NCBI RefSeq assembly: GCF_004793765.1
Contig: NZ_SRYM01000001.1
Location: 62,001 to 126,000, forward strand
Reading direction: 5' to 3'
From: Parabacteroides distasonis
Lineage (GTDB): Bacteria > Bacteroidota > Bacteroidia > Bacteroidales > Tannerellaceae
Length of the DNA: 64,000 bases
Shown: one piece after another, positions 42,932 to 51,887 of the stretch
Position numbering within the stretch: the first letter of the stretch is position 1
How the letters are laid out: each line of letters begins with the position of its first letter
The notes under the pieces: model-generated
What the model saw: only the letters and a program-made list of their open reading frames with translations
The model's database searches: none
Told to the model about the DNA's origin: nothing
Made by a program: the position numbers and the translations under genes

Positions 42932-44470
42932 ATGTTTCAAAATACGTTCAACATATTAGCTTTATCCGGAGGAGGAATAAAGGGTATCTTCCAAGCTGCA
43001 TTTTTGAAATTGTTGGAGGAAAGGTATGAATTTCCTTTATATGATGTGTTTGATCTGGTGGCCGGTACCTCTACTGGCTCTATAGTGGGGGCTGCGTTGG
43101 CTTGTGGCATCAGAATGGAAAAGGTTGTTGACCTCTATAAAAAGGATGGAAATGCGATTTTTAGGGGGAAACATTTGAAGTATATAAGACATTCCTGGTA
43201 TTCCAGTGAGAATCTACAGAAGAAATTGTCTTTGACTTTTGGAGATACTTGTCTGAATGAGGCAAAAACAAAGCTTCTCATCCCTTCGACAAGCCTGGAG
43301 AATTACAAGCATAATATATTCACTCAGGACAGTAACACCTCTATGGTGGATGCTTTGATGTCAAGTGCTGCTGCCCCGTTTTATTTTGATGCTTATCGGG
43401 CTTCGAGCAATGTGGATCATTATTTCTTGGATGGAGGGTTGTGGGCTAATAATCCTACATTACTTTCTGTTTTGTATTGCGTGAATGAGTTGGATATACC
43501 TGTTGATAGGATACGGGTCTTGTCGCTTGGAACCCAATGTATTCCTCCGGGAGAACAGGCAAGGCAATATAATTCCTTGAGGACATTTAACCCGTCAAAG
43601 ATAAAGAACGTGATAAGTGCTATGTTTAATTCCTCTGAATCATTTTCCAAAGAATATTCGGAAGACCTGATTCACTCAAAGAACATCATACATATCAATC
43701 CGTCGGACTCTGTCCGTTCAGAAATAGAATTGGATGAGGTGAGTAAGGCTATAGATGAACTTCCGGGGATCGCTGACACTGTCTTTAAGGAGAAAATATC
43801 GGTCGTTCTTGATTTATTGGGTTATGAGGGGCGTTGTGCTTGTTCTCTTAAGCGTAAGGATTTTATAAAGGAAGAAGCCATATTGAGAAGTGGATTGGCG
43901 GACTTTGTTCCTACAAGGAAAAACTATCGGGAGAGCGACAAGGATTCTAGTATAGAGAGCTATTTATTTAAGGCGACCTCTTCCATAAGAATAATGAGTG
44001 TTTCTCTGAGTAACGCTATTCTTTATCATGATCTTGAAAGGGTATTGGAATCCTTATTGAAGAAAAACAAAGAATTGGAACTGAAAATCTCGTTATTGAA
44101 TCCGGATAATCCCAGTTTGATAAAAGTGATGGCTCCTATATTGGATCTACCAGAGGAAACTTTACGGTCAAATATAAGGAAGTCCGCAGAGTCCCTTTTC
44201 AGACTGTGTAAAAATAACAAGAAAATTCAGATCTATCTGCATAATACAATTCCTTTTGGAACCGTGATAGCCGTGGATGAAAAAAAGGCTACAGGCTCCA
44301 TAATCTTGGAGACCAAGCCCTATAAGACCGCCATAACGACAAGTTTCTCTTGTAAGTTGTTGAATTCAGAGAACTCAGTCTTGTTCAAGAATATTATGGC
44401 GGGGTGCCATAATATAGAGAAGGAATCAAAAAAAATGAATAAGAAAATATTATCCAAATGGAAAGGTTAA
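42932..44470 (+). CDS. Patatin-like phospholipase with C-terminal PLD/DUF5919-like domain
   Basis: The 512-residue protein has a patatin domain in residues 1 to about 300: the oxyanion loop LSGGGIKG (11-18), the nucleophile elbow GTSTG with Ser47, and the catalytic DGG at 167-169. Patatins cleave membrane phospholipids. The C-terminal 170 residues (SSIRIMSVSLSNAILYHDLE, LELKISLLNPDNPSLIKVM, IYLHNTIPFGTVIAVDEKK) resemble the PLD-like sensor domains (DUF5919 type) found with effectors in biological-conflict proteins. It begins a three-gene group whose members overlap: the next gene starts 13 bases inside this one. It does not look like a capsule enzyme. No CD-NTase is beside it, so this is not a standard CBASS. 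Confidence 0.82.
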   Translation: MFQNTFNILALSGGGIKGIFQAAFLKLLEERYEFPLYDVFDLVAGTSTGSIVGAALACGIRMEKVVDLYKKDGNAIFRGKHLKYIRHSWYSSENLQKKLSLTFGDTCLNEAKTKLLIPSTSLENYKHNIFTQDSNTSMVDALMSSAAAPFYFDAYRASSNVDHYFLDGGLWANNPTLLSVLYCVNELDIPVDRIRVLSLGTQCIPPGEQARQYNSLRTFNPSKIKNVISAMFNSSESFSKEYSEDLIHSKNIIHINPSDSVRSEIELDEVSKAIDELPGIADTVFKEKISVVLDLLGYEGRCACSLKRKDFIKEEAILRSGLADFVPTRKNYRESDKDSSIESYLFKATSSIRIMSVSLSNAILYHDLERVLESLLKKNKELELKISLLNPDNPSLIKVMAPILDLPEETLRSNIRKSAESLFRLCKNNKKIQIYLHNTIPFGTVIAVDEKKATGSIILETKPYKTAITTSFSCKLLNSENSVLFKNIMAGCHNIEKESKKMNKKILSKWKG

Positions 44471-44787
44471 AGTATATCCGTAAAGTGTGTTTTTCGGAAG
44501 GCGTTGAGATGCTGATATTTAAGGCTATTAGATCATTCAAGTTATCAGATATAAGATTTGAGTTTAATGTGTTATGGACTCGAGATCTGATTCGTTTGCC
44601 AAACATGAAAATTGGTGAAGGTGATTTTATTTGGATCACGAATATGAAGGATGAAGCCTTGGAGGATATTATAAGCTGCGGGAATACTTCAAGGACAAAT
44701 ACGATCGTATTACAATTTGATGATATTCAAATTATCAATGATTTAAGCTCTTGTGTAAATGTTGAAGAATCCGTTCTCGTTTTATGA
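44458..44787 (+). CDS. Small unknown protein linked to the patatin gene
   Basis: The 109-residue protein starts with an ATG overlapping the patatin stop by 13 bases. The sequence (SEGVEMLIFKAIRSFKLSD, IRLPNMKIGEGDFIWITN, LQFDDIQIINDLSSCVNVEE) has no signal, TM segment or motif that I recognise. It overlaps the following membrane-protein gene by 29 bases. The two overlaps and the shared strand make a functional unit with its neighbours likely. Confidence 0.6.
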   Translation: MERLKYIRKVCFSEGVEMLIFKAIRSFKLSDIRFEFNVLWTRDLIRLPNMKIGEGDFIWITNMKDEALEDIISCGNTSRTNTIVLQFDDIQIINDLSSCVNVEESVLVL

Positions 44788-45601
44788 TTTCTTGGGATAT
44801 CTTTTCCCGGGTTTACTGTGCGTCATGTTGGTGAAGGTGGTCTATTCCGTAGAAGGGCCTGTGACGATACAAGCTCTTTATTCGAAAGGTATAGAAGGAT
44901 CCATCGCTTGGAATGATACGATCCCTTATACGGTCTTGGCTTATGTGGCGGGACATTTTATCTCTTACTTTTCCTCATTGACAGTAGAACCGTTCTTGAT
45001 CTGGAGTTATGGATATCCCTCCGTATTTCTGCTGAACGACAATCATGATAAGAGTTTTTTTGATGTAAATGATCAATTAGGAAAGTGTTGGACGAATTTC
45101 TGGAAAGGTTTGGTCTGTGTATTTATTTTTCCGATCGCTTTTGCCTCTCTTCTCTTTGGAAAATGGTTGAAGTTTCGTGTCTATGTTTTGAAGCCATTGG
45201 ATGGCTATTTGAAAGAATCAATAAGGAAGAAGATGAGATTATTGTCGGAATATTTGTCCTTATCTCCTATCGATGAGAATAAAGATATCCATCGGATTAT
45301 TATGCATTATTGCTACGAGAATTACAAAAATCATATTCCTAAATACGACAATTACGTGGCTCTTTATGGATTTTTAAGGAGTCTTAGCTTCTTGTTCAGT
45401 AGTCTGTTTATCTACTGCCTTTGGATAGAAGTGTTGACCATAGATATACATTCGGATATAGACTGGCCTGCTATATGCGTATTGGCTCTTCTTTTTTGTG
45501 CGACATATGTTTTTTATCTAGGTTTCGTGAAATTTTACCGACGTTATACGCTCGAAAACTTGATGAGTATTACGGTTGATCCTAATTTGAAGGGAGAATG
45601 A
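44759..45601 (+). CDS. Five-TM membrane protein of the patatin module
   Basis: The 280-residue protein has hydrophobic segments at about 12-28, 55-76, 115-137, 203-224 and 238-258 and a Lys/Arg-rich loop of about 65 residues between the third and fourth. I do not recognise the family. Its start overlaps the preceding gene by 29 bases, the largest overlap in the group. With a patatin effector next to it, a membrane sensor or effector role is conceivable; the alternative is a capsule-related transport function. Confidence 0.65.
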   Translation: MLKNPFSFYDFLGYLFPGLLCVMLVKVVYSVEGPVTIQALYSKGIEGSIAWNDTIPYTVLAYVAGHFISYFSSLTVEPFLIWSYGYPSVFLLNDNHDKSFFDVNDQLGKCWTNFWKGLVCVFIFPIAFASLLFGKWLKFRVYVLKPLDGYLKESIRKKMRLLSEYLSLSPIDENKDIHRIIMHYCYENYKNHIPKYDNYVALYGFLRSLSFLFSSLFIYCLWIEVLTIDIHSDIDWPAICVLALLFCATYVFYLGFVKFYRRYTLENLMSITVDPNLKGE

Positions 45602-45623
45602 TTGTTTGTGATTTAAATTAATA

Positions 45624-46802
45624 ATGATATTGATGATTCAAGTAGGAAAAGACTGTACTGGTTGTGCCGCATGTATCGACATCTGTCCCAAAGGATGTAT
45701 CCGCATGGAGGAAGACGATAGGTTGGGACATATTTATCCGGTGGTGGATAAAGAGTCCTGCGTGGATTGCCACCTGTGTGAGAATGTGTGTCCGGTTGAC
45801 AACGCAGAATTTATCTCTCCCGATTACGTAAAGGCATACGTAGGGAAAGGATCCGCGGAGGAAGTATTTAGTAGTGCCTCTGGTGGTGGATTAGCGATTC
45901 TTTCGAGAAGTCTTATTGATAAAGGTTTCGTGGTGTATGGAGTCCGGTATGATCATGACCTAAGTGTGATACACGATAGGGCGACCACGGTTGAGGAATG
46001 CGAGGCCTTCCGGAAATCCAAATACGTGCAAAGTGATACCAACCATTGTTATAGGCGTATCGGCGAGGATCTGAAACAAGGACGCAAGGTCTTCTTTACC
46101 GGTGTCTCTTGTCAATGCGCTGCGTTGATGAACTTCCTTCGTCAGCGACATATACCCACGGATAATCTTTTGACAGCGAATATTCTTTGTCACGGGGTTC
46201 CTTCCCCAAAAATGTTCGAATCCTATCGGGAGGAACAAAAACAACTTTTCGGGAGAAAAACGATCGGATTTCAGTTCAAAAACAAAAGGGCTTTTAAAGG
46301 TGAGATCAACTCACGAACCGCTTACATCGAATATGAGGACGGAAGTTCTAGGATCGTGGGCATAAAGGAGGATCCGTTTCTCTCATTTTATTATCATCGT
46401 ATAGGCTATAGGCCTTCGTGTGGGTCTTGTAGGTTCACGACGAAGCAACGCGTTTCGGATTTCACGTTCGCGGATGCTTGGAATTACGATAAGGTTGATC
46501 CATCCTACGATCCTTTGTCTGGCGTCTCATTGATCCTTGTCAATACGGATAAGGCATCCCTTTATTTTGAGGATGTGAGGGACGCGTTGAACGTGAAATC
46601 TATATCTAAAGAATGGGCGTTGAATAGCCAAGGGCTCTTTAATCACCCCACCTCGCTTCATCCTCGTGATGAGGAGTTCTATGCCTTGTTCGAGGAATTG
46701 GGTTTTAGCGGAGCCGTTTTCAAACTGACCAAACTCTCCTTGTTCAAGAGAGTAAAAAGAAAGGTTTATGCGTTGATTAATAACGTAATGAATACACAAT
46801 AA
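45624..46802 (+). CDS. Coenzyme F420 hydrogenase/dehydrogenase beta-subunit-like protein
   Basis: The 392-residue protein starts with two 4Fe-4S motifs, CTGCAACIDICPKGC and CVDCHLCENVCPVD, and continues with the FrhB-type domain (FSSASGGGLAILSRSLID, FTGVSCQCAALMNFLRQRH, CGSCRFTTKQRVSDFTFADAW). The family occurs in many Bacteroidales capsule and exopolysaccharide loci, often beside polysaccharide pyruvyl transferases or glycosyltransferases, where it may carry out a redox modification of a sugar. The start may be ATG 45624 or 45633. It overlaps the licD start by one base. Confidence 0.88.
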   Translation: MILMIQVGKDCTGCAACIDICPKGCIRMEEDDRLGHIYPVVDKESCVDCHLCENVCPVDNAEFISPDYVKAYVGKGSAEEVFSSASGGGLAILSRSLIDKGFVVYGVRYDHDLSVIHDRATTVEECEAFRKSKYVQSDTNHCYRRIGEDLKQGRKVFFTGVSCQCAALMNFLRQRHIPTDNLLTANILCHGVPSPKMFESYREEQKQLFGRKTIGFQFKNKRAFKGEINSRTAYIEYEDGSSRIVGIKEDPFLSFYYHRIGYRPSCGSCRFTTKQRVSDFTFADAWNYDKVDPSYDPLSGVSLILVNTDKASLYFEDVRDALNVKSISKEWALNSQGLFNHPTSLHPRDEEFYALFEELGFSGAVFKLTKLSLFKRVKRKVYALINNVMNTQ

Positions 46803-47656
46803 TGGAAAATCAAGATTATTTGCGAAAATTACATGGGGAGATTCTTCGTATCATGGATGAGATCCATCGTATCTGTACGAGAAACGGTCTTCGATATTAT
46901 TTGGTAGGAGGAACACTGCTAGGAGCTGTCCGGCATCAAGGATTCATCCCTTGGGATGATGATTTGGATATTGCGATGCCAAGGGTGGATTTCGATAGAT
47001 TTATCCGTATTGCGGAAAAGGAGCTTGGACCTGAATTCTATCTGAATTGGATAACGACGAATCCTAACTACTGGCTTTTCTTCCCCAAGGTTTGTTTGCG
47101 AAATACGACGTTTGATGAGGGTGTCATAAAAAGTGATAGGCCGATGGGGATATTTATAGATGTTTTCCCTTTGGATTTATCTCCCGCTTATTCTCCCGGC
47201 ATGGAAGTTTTGAAGAGGCGGATTCAACGGCTTAGCTATTTATATTTAGCGAGAGGAGCGAAGGAGGTAAAGACTTTAAGGTTGTGTCTTTATAAGATGG
47301 CCTCCTTTTTTATATCTAATGAAAATTGTTTTAAATGGCAGAGAAGAGTGGCGCTTTCCGTATGTGAAAAAGGAAAATCGCATTACGCAAATTTTGGTTC
47401 TCAATATGCGTTGAGGAAACAGACGATGCCCGTTGAGTGGTATGGCGAGGGTGTTACCGTATCTTTTGAGGGCAAAGAATATAATGCGCCGACAGAGTAT
47501 CAGAAGGTTTTGAGATCTATTTATGGGGAGAACTATATGCTATTACCTCCTTTAGAGAAGAGAAGAAGCCATTATCCGGAAAGGGTAGTTTTCTCGGATC
47601 AAACGGAACTCATTTTTGAGAAAGCGCCGCATCGGGTTACGGTTGAAGAACAATAA
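46802..47656 (+). CDS. LicD family phosphotransferase
   Basis: The 284-residue protein has the LicD core: RNGLRYYLVGGTLLGAVRHQG, FIPWDDDLDIAMPRVDFDRF with the DDDxD metal site, and MGIFIDVFPLD. LicD proteins transfer phosphocholine or other phosphoalcohols (such as ribitol phosphate) from a CDP-activated donor to glycan sugars. The cytidylyltransferase encoded 9 bases downstream could supply that donor. It probably decorates the capsule repeat unit with a phosphodiester substituent. Confidence 0.92.
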   Translation: MENQDYLRKLHGEILRIMDEIHRICTRNGLRYYLVGGTLLGAVRHQGFIPWDDDLDIAMPRVDFDRFIRIAEKELGPEFYLNWITTNPNYWLFFPKVCLRNTTFDEGVIKSDRPMGIFIDVFPLDLSPAYSPGMEVLKRRIQRLSYLYLARGAKEVKTLRLCLYKMASFFISNENCFKWQRRVALSVCEKGKSHYANFGSQYALRKQTMPVEWYGEGVTVSFEGKEYNAPTEYQKVLRSIYGENYMLLPPLEKRRSHYPERVVFSDQTELIFEKAPHRVTVEEQ

Positions 47657-47665
47657 TAATCGATT

Positions 47666-48076
47666 ATGATAATAGGTTATACGACAGGTGTATTCGATAT
47701 GTTTCATATCGGGCATCTCAATATCCTTCGCCGGGCGAAGGAGAAGTGTGATTATTTGATAGTGGGGGTTAGTACGGACGAATTGGTCCAGTCTTATAAG
47801 CATAAGACTCCCATCATTCCCTTTGAGCAAAGATGCGCCATTGTAAAGGCGATTAGGTATGTGGATGAGGTGGTTCCCCAGGTATCGATGGATAAATTGG
47901 CATTCTTGAAAGAGCGTCATTTTGATGTCATGTTCCATGGGGATGAGTGGAAGGGAACAGAACTCTACAATCGATATGAAGAGGAATTCTCGAACTATGA
48001 GGCACGTATAGAGTATTTATCTCATACGGAAGGGATAAGCAGCAGCTCTCTTCGGAAGAAGTTAAGGAAGGAATGA
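47666..48076 (+). CDS. Cytidylyltransferase (TagD/glycerol- or choline-phosphate type)
   Basis: The 136-residue protein is a single nucleotidyltransferase domain with TTGVFDMFHIGHLNILRRAKE (the HxGH signature), GVSTDELVQSYK, RCAIVKAIRYVDEVVPQ and SSSSLRKKL. It resembles glycerol-3-phosphate cytidylyltransferase and choline/ethanolamine-phosphate cytidylyltransferase. It makes CDP-alcohol from CTP and a phosphoalcohol, and with the preceding LicD gene forms an activation and transfer pair. Which alcohol is used cannot be told by eye. No choline kinase or permease is beside it. Confidence 0.88.
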   Translation: MIIGYTTGVFDMFHIGHLNILRRAKEKCDYLIVGVSTDELVQSYKHKTPIIPFEQRCAIVKAIRYVDEVVPQVSMDKLAFLKERHFDVMFHGDEWKGTELYNRYEEEFSNYEARIEYLSHTEGISSSSLRKKLRKE

Positions 48077-48085
48077 GATAAAAGC

Positions 48086-49615
48086 ATGGAGAAAACAGAA
48101 AGCATTAATAAACGAATCGCAAAAAATACCTTATATCTCTATGTCCGTATGGCTTTCGTGTTGGGTATTGGCCTATTTACGACGAGAGTCCTTTTGCATA
48201 CATTGGGAATAACGGACTATGGGATTTATAATGTGGTGGGTGGAGTTGTCTCATTTATGGCATTTTTGCGGACATCCATGGCGCATGGCTTTCAGCGTTT
48301 TTTTAATATAGAGCTAGGCAAAGGAGACTTAGAAAAGTTCTTGAGGTTATTCTCTGTATCGGTAGGGGTACAATTGATAGTCGGGGTTGTTTTTCTATTT
48401 TTCTCTGAGACTGTGGGACTATGGTTTGTTAATACCCAACTAGCGATACCGGAGGATCGAATATTTGCGGCCAATATCGTATATCAAAGTGCTATATGTG
48501 TGTTTCTTCTTACACTGATCGCATCACCTTGCGAGGCTATCATTATCGCTTATGAGGAGATGCGGATTATGGCAGGTATAAGTGTCATAGATGCTATTTT
48601 AAAACTGGCGATCGCATATATGATAATAGTGGGAGAAGACAAGTTGATCTTGTACTCTTCCTTGACCATCGTGGTTCAGCTTATCTCAGTCTTATTATAT
48701 CTGCGTTATTCTTTGCGCTTGAATAAAAGCTTGGTTTTTAGACCTGCTTTTGATAAGGATTTGCAAAAGAGATTGATGAGCTTTAGCGGGTGGAACCTGT
48801 TTGGCTCGTTGTCTCATGCGGGGGAGGGAGCCGGGGTTAATCTTTTGCTTGGTATGTTTTTCTCGCCATCCATTAATGCCGCACGAGGTGTGGCTTTTCA
48901 GGTAAAGGCGGGAGTAACCTCGTTCTTTCAAAATTTCCAGGTTGCGGCTCGTCCACAGGTCATGAGGTTTTACGCCCAAGATAACATATCAGAGATGCTT
49001 TCCTTGACTAATCAGATATCGAAATTTTCCTTTATGCTTTTGTGGATGATAAATTTGCCCTTTTTGTTTACAGCCGACTATTTTATTGCTTTATGGTTAG
49101 GAGAGGGAATGCCTTCGTATGCTCCGATTTTCACGAATATCACGTTTTTGACAGTAATGATAGAATGCTTTTCCGGTCCTATAGGCACCTTGGTTCATGC
49201 CACGGGGCGGATGCGTAATTATCAGGTGATAGCGAGTTCGGTTATTATGTTGATAGTACCGATCTCGTACATCATGCTCAAGTGTGGAGGAAGTCCAGAA
49301 AGTGTGTTTTATTGTGGTTTGTTTTTGGCGCCTATCGTACAAGTAACAAGGATTATCTTAGTGAAAAGATTGTTGCCGTTTTCGGTCGGTAGATATATAA
49401 AGGAGGTGATGAAACCTTGCGCATTGGTATTATTGGTCTCTATCGTACCTTCTTATTATATTGATAGATATGTCCAGATGCATCCAATAGCATTATCCTT
49501 TGTTCTTTTTATTATTGCTTGTGTCTCTGTTTTTTTATTAGGTTGTACGAAGGGAGAAAGGGGTATGGTTTTACGGAAAGCAAGAGGAGAATGCTTTTGT
49601 CTGAAAAAACTTTAA
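48086..49615 (+). CDS. wzx: Polysaccharide flippase (Wzx, MATE/MVF-like)
   Basis: The 509-residue protein has 12-14 TM helices and starts NKRIAKNTLYLYVRMAFVLGIGLFTTRVLL, typical of the polysaccharide-transporter family. GVNLLLGMFFSPSINAARGVA and a conserved charged loop RLMSFSGWNLFGSL follow the Wzx pattern. It moves undecaprenyl-linked repeat units across the inner membrane, after which Wzy joins them. It begins 9 bases after the cytidylyltransferase gene. Symbol given by function, not by close match. Confidence 0.9.
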   Translation: MEKTESINKRIAKNTLYLYVRMAFVLGIGLFTTRVLLHTLGITDYGIYNVVGGVVSFMAFLRTSMAHGFQRFFNIELGKGDLEKFLRLFSVSVGVQLIVGVVFLFFSETVGLWFVNTQLAIPEDRIFAANIVYQSAICVFLLTLIASPCEAIIIAYEEMRIMAGISVIDAILKLAIAYMIIVGEDKLILYSSLTIVVQLISVLLYLRYSLRLNKSLVFRPAFDKDLQKRLMSFSGWNLFGSLSHAGEGAGVNLLLGMFFSPSINAARGVAFQVKAGVTSFFQNFQVAARPQVMRFYAQDNISEMLSLTNQISKFSFMLLWMINLPFLFTADYFIALWLGEGMPSYAPIFTNITFLTVMIECFSGPIGTLVHATGRMRNYQVIASSVIMLIVPISYIMLKCGGSPESVFYCGLFLAPIVQVTRIILVKRLLPFSVGRYIKEVMKPCALVLLVSIVPSYYIDRYVQMHPIALSFVLFIIACVSVFLLGCTKGERGMVLRKARGECFCLKKL

Positions 49616-49724
49616 TGGCTGTGAGGATTTAATAGATGATAATTTTAAAAGCGTATTGTTTAAAGGAAAATCAACTTTTCTTGGTTAAGTAATTTAGAAG
49701 AAAATCAATTCTTATGGTGATAAT

Positions 49725-50696
49725 ATGTTGAAAGTTTCGATTATTATTCCGGTTTATAATGTGGCTCCCTATATTGAGGATTGTCTGAATTCTGTATTGA
49801 GCCAAACTTATCCAAATATAGAGTGTATTATTGTAGATGATTGTGGGCAAGATGATTCCATGCGTATTGTGAAATCTATCCTGACAGTTAAATCGCCTAG
49901 TCTGGAGGTCCGGATTGTGACTCATGAGGCCAATAAAGGTTTGTCAGAGGCTAGAAACAGTGGTATCCGAGAAGCTACGGGTGATTATCTATACTTTTTG
50001 GATAGTGATGATTATATAGCGGAAGATGCCATAGAGCGTATGGTTACGATGTTGGAGAAACATGCGGTAGATTTTGTGGTTGGGGATATCGCAACTTTCG
50101 GAGAGGATTCAGAACAGAAGGATTACCTACGTATGGAATCAGGCTATTTGTTCGGAAATAAAAAGATATCCCATTCATATTCGGAATCTCTGTGGTATAT
50201 GATGGCTTGGAACAAGATGGTCTCTCGTTCATTTCTTTTGAAGAATGAAGTTTTTTTTGCCCCCAATATATATCATGAGGATGAATTATGGTCATTCAAA
50301 TTAGCATTAGTCGCTAATTCTATGGCTGTTTGTAATAGGGTTACTTATTTCTATCGAATTCGGAAAAATGGTTCAATCATGAGTAATTTGACAATGAAAC
50401 ATGTGGAAGATATGCTTTTTATTTTTGACACCTGTTTGTCATTAAGCGAAAAGTATCATCGAGCATGTATTTACTCAAAGTTAAGAACATTTTATCTTAC
50501 TTTGATATGTAATGGGTATAGACTAAATGACAAAGCATATGCGAGTGAGCTGTTACAATGTTTAGGGCGGAAGCATAAACGCTTTTTTTATCGAATAAAT
50601 CTTCTATCTTGCTCTTGGAAGAATAAGGTTAAATATGTTCTATGCCTTATGCCGATCCGGATTTTATATGCCATGGCTAGAATATTACCTTTTTAA
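49725..50696 (+). CDS. Glycosyltransferase family 2 protein
   Basis: The 323-residue protein has the GT-A start VSIIIPVYNVAPYIEDCLNSV, the nucleotide-site IIVDDCGQDDS, LSEARNSGIREATGDYLYFL and the DSDDYI metal site. Two short hydrophobic segments lie near the C-terminus. It adds one sugar of the capsule repeat on the cytosolic face of the inner membrane. A 109-base AT-rich gap separates it from wzx. DNA from here to about 52800 is clearly more AT-rich than the capsule start, a sign of separate origin. Confidence 0.93.
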   Translation: MLKVSIIIPVYNVAPYIEDCLNSVLSQTYPNIECIIVDDCGQDDSMRIVKSILTVKSPSLEVRIVTHEANKGLSEARNSGIREATGDYLYFLDSDDYIAEDAIERMVTMLEKHAVDFVVGDIATFGEDSEQKDYLRMESGYLFGNKKISHSYSESLWYMMAWNKMVSRSFLLKNEVFFAPNIYHEDELWSFKLALVANSMAVCNRVTYFYRIRKNGSIMSNLTMKHVEDMLFIFDTCLSLSEKYHRACIYSKLRTFYLTLICNGYRLNDKAYASELLQCLGRKHKRFFYRINLLSCSWKNKVKYVLCLMPIRILYAMARILPF

Positions 50697-50719
50697 ATCA
50701 TATAATGGTACTATAAAGT

Positions 50720-51877
50720 ATGATTGAGTCTTATTTTCTGTATTTATCATTGATTACTTTTTTATTCGTGTATTTTGGGCTGAGTAATGAATTTTCTTCT
50801 CTTTTTGCTTCTTCTATAGGTTATAGATCTGTATCTTTCAATACTTTCAGGAAAAAAACAAAATTGGTGTATGCAATTCCTATTATGGTATTGTCGTTAG
50901 TCCTAGGTTTAAGATATAATATAGGGACAGATTATCTTGCTTATGAAGAAATATATGACACTCAAAATGCTGACTTGTTATGGAATATATTGAATGAAAG
51001 AATAGAACCTTTATATCAAATTGTAAACCATATACCTTTTTTGTTCGGTTTACCTTATTATTGCATGAGTATATTGGTATGTTTTATTATGTTTTCTTTG
51101 TTTTATATTTCTCTTGATAAAGATAGAGATATGGTCAAATGGTATAGTGTGACTTTGTTAATTTCGGGTACGCTGTTTTCTTTTCTTAACATACAACGTC
51201 ATGCAATGGCCTTTTGTATATTTTTGTTCTCTATCCGATATATTTATAATAGATCGTTGTTTAAATTTTTGATTTGTATATTGATAGCGATGGGATTCCA
51301 TTATTCGTCCTTCATCTTATTGCCGTGTTATTTGTTAGGTGTGAAACGTAAGATTCTTATTGATGATTGGCGGATTCAATGTATGCTATGTGTGTTGGTG
51401 ATTTTTCTGTCCAAACCTATATTATCGTACATGTTTGACCTTATTATAAATTATGCTCCCCGAGGCTATGCAGGGTATGGAGAACAAGTATTTTCCAAGG
51501 AAACAGGGCTCAGTGAACAAAGCCTCTTTTTAAATTTTGTAACTACATTGATTATTGCCATATCCTCTAAATATCTCCTCCATAGGCATACCGATGAAAT
51601 TTTTGTCGTGTATTACAGATTATATTTTATGGGAATGCTGTTTACGGCTATATTCGCTAATTCTATATTGCTCTCTCGATTGATCTATCCGTTAGTAAGC
51701 TTGAATTTTATCGTTTATGCTTATATGTACAGATATGTCTTTCATCATATTAGGAAATGTAATTTAGTGATGATGGCGTGTTCGTTCACTATCTTTTTTA
51801 TTACAAATATTACATTTCTGCTTTATATATGGAACTCCGTGCATAAATGTTCTCCTTTCCAGTTCGTAAATCTTTAA
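50720..51877 (+). CDS. wzy: EpsG-family/Wzy-like polysaccharide polymerase
   Basis: The 385-residue protein has about 10 TM helices, the pattern of EpsG/Wzy polymerases, with GLRYNIGTDYLAYEEIYDTQ, NERIEPLYQIVNHI, RHAMAFCIFLFSIRYI and AMGFHYSSFILLPCYL, all typical of the EpsG family. It joins undecaprenyl-linked repeats in the periplasm into the long capsule chain. The DNA is very AT-rich. The gene lies 23 bases after a GT2 gene and 10 before the next. Symbol reflects inferred role only. Confidence 0.9.
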   Translation: MIESYFLYLSLITFLFVYFGLSNEFSSLFASSIGYRSVSFNTFRKKTKLVYAIPIMVLSLVLGLRYNIGTDYLAYEEIYDTQNADLLWNILNERIEPLYQIVNHIPFLFGLPYYCMSILVCFIMFSLFYISLDKDRDMVKWYSVTLLISGTLFSFLNIQRHAMAFCIFLFSIRYIYNRSLFKFLICILIAMGFHYSSFILLPCYLLGVKRKILIDDWRIQCMLCVLVIFLSKPILSYMFDLIINYAPRGYAGYGEQVFSKETGLSEQSLFLNFVTTLIIAISSKYLLHRHTDEIFVVYYRLYFMGMLFTAIFANSILLSRLIYPLVSLNFIVYAYMYRYVFHHIRKCNLVMMACSFTIFFITNITFLLYIWNSVHKCSPFQFVNL

Positions 51878-51887
51878 AAATAATAAT

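Noticed and set aside
42932-44470. CBASS CapV effector with cyclase
   Set aside because: No CD-NTase, Cap2 or Cap3 gene is next to the patatin gene, so a standard CBASS cannot be claimed.
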